Source: Candidatus Magnetominusculus dajiuhuensis (GTDB lineage: Bacteria; Nitrospirota; Thermodesulfovibrionia; Thermodesulfovibrionales; Magnetobacteriaceae). Taken from it: a stretch of DNA of 33,152 nt. The translations under genes and the position numbers were made by a program. How positions within the stretch are numbered: position 1 is the stretch's first letter; each line of letters begins with the position of its first letter. The stretch spans positions 1-33,152 of the forward strand of contig JADFXP010000029.1 in assembly GCA_015233465.1 (NCBI GenBank), in the 5' to 3' direction. Below, one piece after another: positions 31,506 to 33,152 of the stretch. Below the pieces are notes generated by a model, which saw nothing but the letters and a program-made list of their open reading frames with translations, ran no database searches and had not been told where the DNA came from.

Positions 31506-32347
31506 AAAAATATTTATTAATCCTACATATAATTTTATTAATAACTGCATCCACTCTTTATGCTGAAGAAACTGCACCTGTAGTCTCTCCTGATACAGTA
31601 TCCCCTGGGGATGCGTTTATGATAACGCTTAAATCAAATGACTTACCAGAGGGGATGTTTGACGGCAGGAAGATTCGATTCTTTAAATTAGTTGATGAAA
31701 GCTATATCGCAATCGTTCCCACCTTAATGGAGACATCAATATCAACCCATGAAATCGCTATAAAGTCAGGAACTAAACATTATAAGGCAGAAATAATAAT
31801 TCAGAGCAAAGTCTTTGGTGAAACACATATCAACAATCTGCCAAAAGAAAAGGTCACTCCTGATGAAGAATCTCTAAAGAGAATCAGGGAAGAAAGGTCT
31901 AAACTTGATGAGGTTCTGCAAATGGTTACGCCTCCTGTGTGGGATGGTAATTTTGTCCTGCCTATTCATACTATAGTTACAACGCCATTTGGAGTTATGA
32001 GGATATTAAACGGCGAAAGAAACAGCACGCACTATGGCATAGACTATAAGGCAGCCATTAATGATCCAATTAGAGCGGTTAATTCTGGGAAAGTAGTATT
32101 ATGCTCAAATTTATTCTTTGAGGGAAATACAACAATTATAGATCATGGAGCAGGGATTTTTTCAATATATATGCACATGTCAAGGATGACTAAAAAGGTT
32201 GGGTATCTGGTAAATAAATATGATTTAATCGGATATGCAGGTCAAAGCGGAAGAGCTACAGGGCCTCATCTTCATCTCAGTATAAAGATAAACGGAATAA
32301 GCGTTAATCCTGAATCTGTATTTAATCTGCCAATTTCTAATAAGTAA
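31502..32347 (+). CDS. M23-family (LytM-type) metallopeptidase, exported
   Basis: A 281-residue protein with a signal peptide of about 21 residues (cleavage likely after STLYA). A beta-rich N-terminal region (about 25-105) and a short charged helix precede the M23 domain at about 150-275. Zinc ligands and catalytic residues are visible: His177 and Asp181 in THYGIDYKA, His225 in YMHMS, and His256/His258 in GPHLHLS. All are conserved, so it is probably an active peptidoglycan endopeptidase in the periplasm, not a degenerate EnvC-type activator. It is coupled to the MgtC gene by a four-base overlap. A full hairpin repeat follows the stop codon. Confidence 0.93.
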   Translation: MKKYLLILHIILLITASTLYAEETAPVVSPDTVSPGDAFMITLKSNDLPEGMFDGRKIRFFKLVDESYIAIVPTLMETSISTHEIAIKSGTKHYKAEIIIQSKVFGETHINNLPKEKVTPDEESLKRIREERSKLDEVLQMVTPPVWDGNFVLPIHTIVTTPFGVMRILNGERNSTHYGIDYKAAINDPIRAVNSGKVVLCSNLFFEGNTTIIDHGAGIFSIYMHMSRMTKKVGYLVNKYDLIGYAGQSGRATGPHLHLSIKINGISVNPESVFNLPISNK

Positions 32348-32351
32348 CCCT

Positions 32352-32402
32352 TTGAGGGCTCTGCCCTCAAACTCCCGCAAAGGGACTCGTCCCTTTGAAC
32401 CC
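32352..32402 (+). repeat. Paired-hairpin repeat, copy H
   Basis: A full element: TTGAGGGCTCTGCCCTCAA (32352-32370), then CTCCCG, then CAAAGGGACTCGTCCCTTTG (32378-32397), then AACCC. It is the same as copy F over the shared 50 bases. It starts four bases after the stop of the M23 peptidase gene and is the last common feature before the AT-rich accessory gene at the right edge. Confidence 0.93.
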
Positions 32403-32558
32403 ATTTAAAAAAGGACAAGTTCCCTTTTAGTTGCTTGTTCAGATATTTATTAATTGAACAAATTAGCTGACATTGACAAATACAGTGTATATTTACTATC
32501 ATTAATAATTATTAATGTAAATCATATTACACAATTATATTTAAGTTTGAGGGAGAAT

Positions 32559-33152
32559 ATGGGTGAAAATATAAACTTTCTTACTCCTGATTTGAAACAA
32601 ATTCGACATAGCATTAAAGATATAGATGATAGTTATAATCATGAATGGGATATACTTGCAGAATTATGTCAAAATGCCGTTGATGCAATTAGAAAATCTA
32701 AAATTGAAGATGGAATAATAAATTTAAGAATTGATGCTATAAATAATTCTATATTTATTTCTGATAATGGAATAGGAATTGATCCTGATGAACTTCCTAT
32801 ATTACTAAAACCTTTTGCTACTAATAAACGTGATGATAACGATGCTGTTGGTGAAAAAGGAGTAGGTTTAACATTTGTTTTATTTTCTTGTAATGATTTT
32901 CGTATTAAAAGTGGTAATAATAACGGATCAAGTACTGGGCTTATTAAAGATGCAAGAATCTGGAAAGAAAGAACAGATGATGCTCCTTTACATTTAGATT
33001 TTCAAGAAAGTAGTGAAAGTTTTTATGGTACAGAAATAACTCTCAATAAAATCTCAGATTGTCCTATATTTATGTTGAATTTTAATCAACTTAAATATAC
33101 TCTTAGAACAAAAACAGCTATTGGAAGTACACGTTTTATATGGGATAATGAT
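32559..33152 (+). CDS. GHKL (Hsp90/MORC-like) ATPase, 3' partial
   Basis: An open frame of 198 codons running off the right edge without a stop. It begins MGENINFLTPDLKQIRHSI, with GAGGGAG upstream of the ATG. It shows the GHKL ATP-binding motifs: N-box ELCQNAVDA (35-43, Glu35 and Asn39), G1 box SDNGIGI (68-74), and G2 box GEKGVGL (98-104). These are arranged as in HATPase_c_3 proteins of the Hsp90/MutL/MORC type, not as in histidine kinases. The missing C-terminal part would decide its function; proteins of this kind occur in phage-defence loci and as uncharacterised ATPases. The codons look more AT-rich than those of neighbouring genes. Confidence 0.85.
   Translation, partial: MGENINFLTPDLKQIRHSIKDIDDSYNHEWDILAELCQNAVDAIRKSKIEDGIINLRIDAINNSIFISDNGIGIDPDELPILLKPFATNKRDDNDAVGEKGVGLTFVLFSCNDFRIKSGNNNGSSTGLIKDARIWKERTDDAPLHLDFQESSESFYGTEITLNKISDCPIFMLNFNQLKYTLRTKTAIGSTRFIWDND

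Noticed and set aside
393..32402. CRISPR array formed by the repeated hairpins
   Set aside because: The copies are kilobases apart with genes between them, vary in completeness and orientation, and no cas genes are present.
32272..32502. Small minus-strand open frame after the M23 gene
   Set aside because: It consists of hairpin repeat copy H plus antisense of the peptidase gene, with no family features.

Overview
The window is an AT-rich, densely coded bacterial segment with about 33 protein genes, one tRNA and many short palindromic repeats. Several features fit an anaerobic or microaerophilic Gram-negative from the Nitrospirota/deltaproteobacterial sphere: a futalosine hydrolase (menaquinone made by the futalosine route), a NuoE-F-G-like electron-transfer operon with a response-regulator domain fused to NuoE, a heptose-type sugar nucleotide cluster, an HD-GYP protein, an Rrf2 regulator with a cysteine cluster, and short repeats that run into gene ends. 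The taxonomic guess is an inference from gene content and was not tested by any search.

Layout. 1-2.6 kb: the end of a TIGR00725/LOG-type protein, then, on the minus strand, a MEMO-family protein, rplU, rpmA and a methyltransferase. 2.7-9.4 kb (+): futalosine hydrolase, a NUDIX hydrolase, an SGNH hydrolase, a three-domain fusion (sugar nucleotidyltransferase + GmhB-like phosphatase + P-loop kinase), a GHMP sugar kinase, a polyprenyl-phosphate sugar transferase and a second NUDIX enzyme. From the SGNH gene on this reads as a sugar-activation and glycan-initiation operon. 9.5-18 kb (-): a small GHKL ATPase, a stand-alone receiver, a membrane-anchored TPR protein, a ParE/RelE toxin-antitoxin pair enclosed by 42-bp inverted repeats, and then receiver-NuoE, an HndB-like [2Fe-2S] protein, NuoF and NuoG. 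The NuoG is formate-dehydrogenase-like but lacks the catalytic Cys/Sec-His. 18-23.4 kb (-): tyrS, initiator tRNA-Met, a single-chain DUF262/DUF1524 (GmrSD-like) protein and ligA. 23.5-32.3 kb: a Ser/Thr kinase with a C-terminal cyclic-nucleotide-binding domain, a class IV aminotransferase, a PhoU-like/Pit phosphate transporter pair, a GAF-HD-GYP protein, Rrf2 with an AEC transporter, MgtC and an M23 peptidase. 32.56 kb to the edge: the first 198 codons of a GHKL ATPase.

Two themes stand out. First, the 9.5-18 kb region looks like a soluble NADH-linked redox complex wired to two-component-type signalling: one of its own subunits carries a receiver domain, and a GHKL ATPase and a free receiver lie in the same transcriptional direction. 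With no membrane arm, hydrogenase H-cluster or functional molybdenum ligand in the window, its electron acceptor is unknown. This is the best candidate here for a poorly described system. Second, a dispersed element made of two short hairpins occurs eight times, whole or in part. It sits at gene ends and supplies stop codons and C-terminal tails to several genes; at 24775-24824 two convergent genes both end inside one copy.
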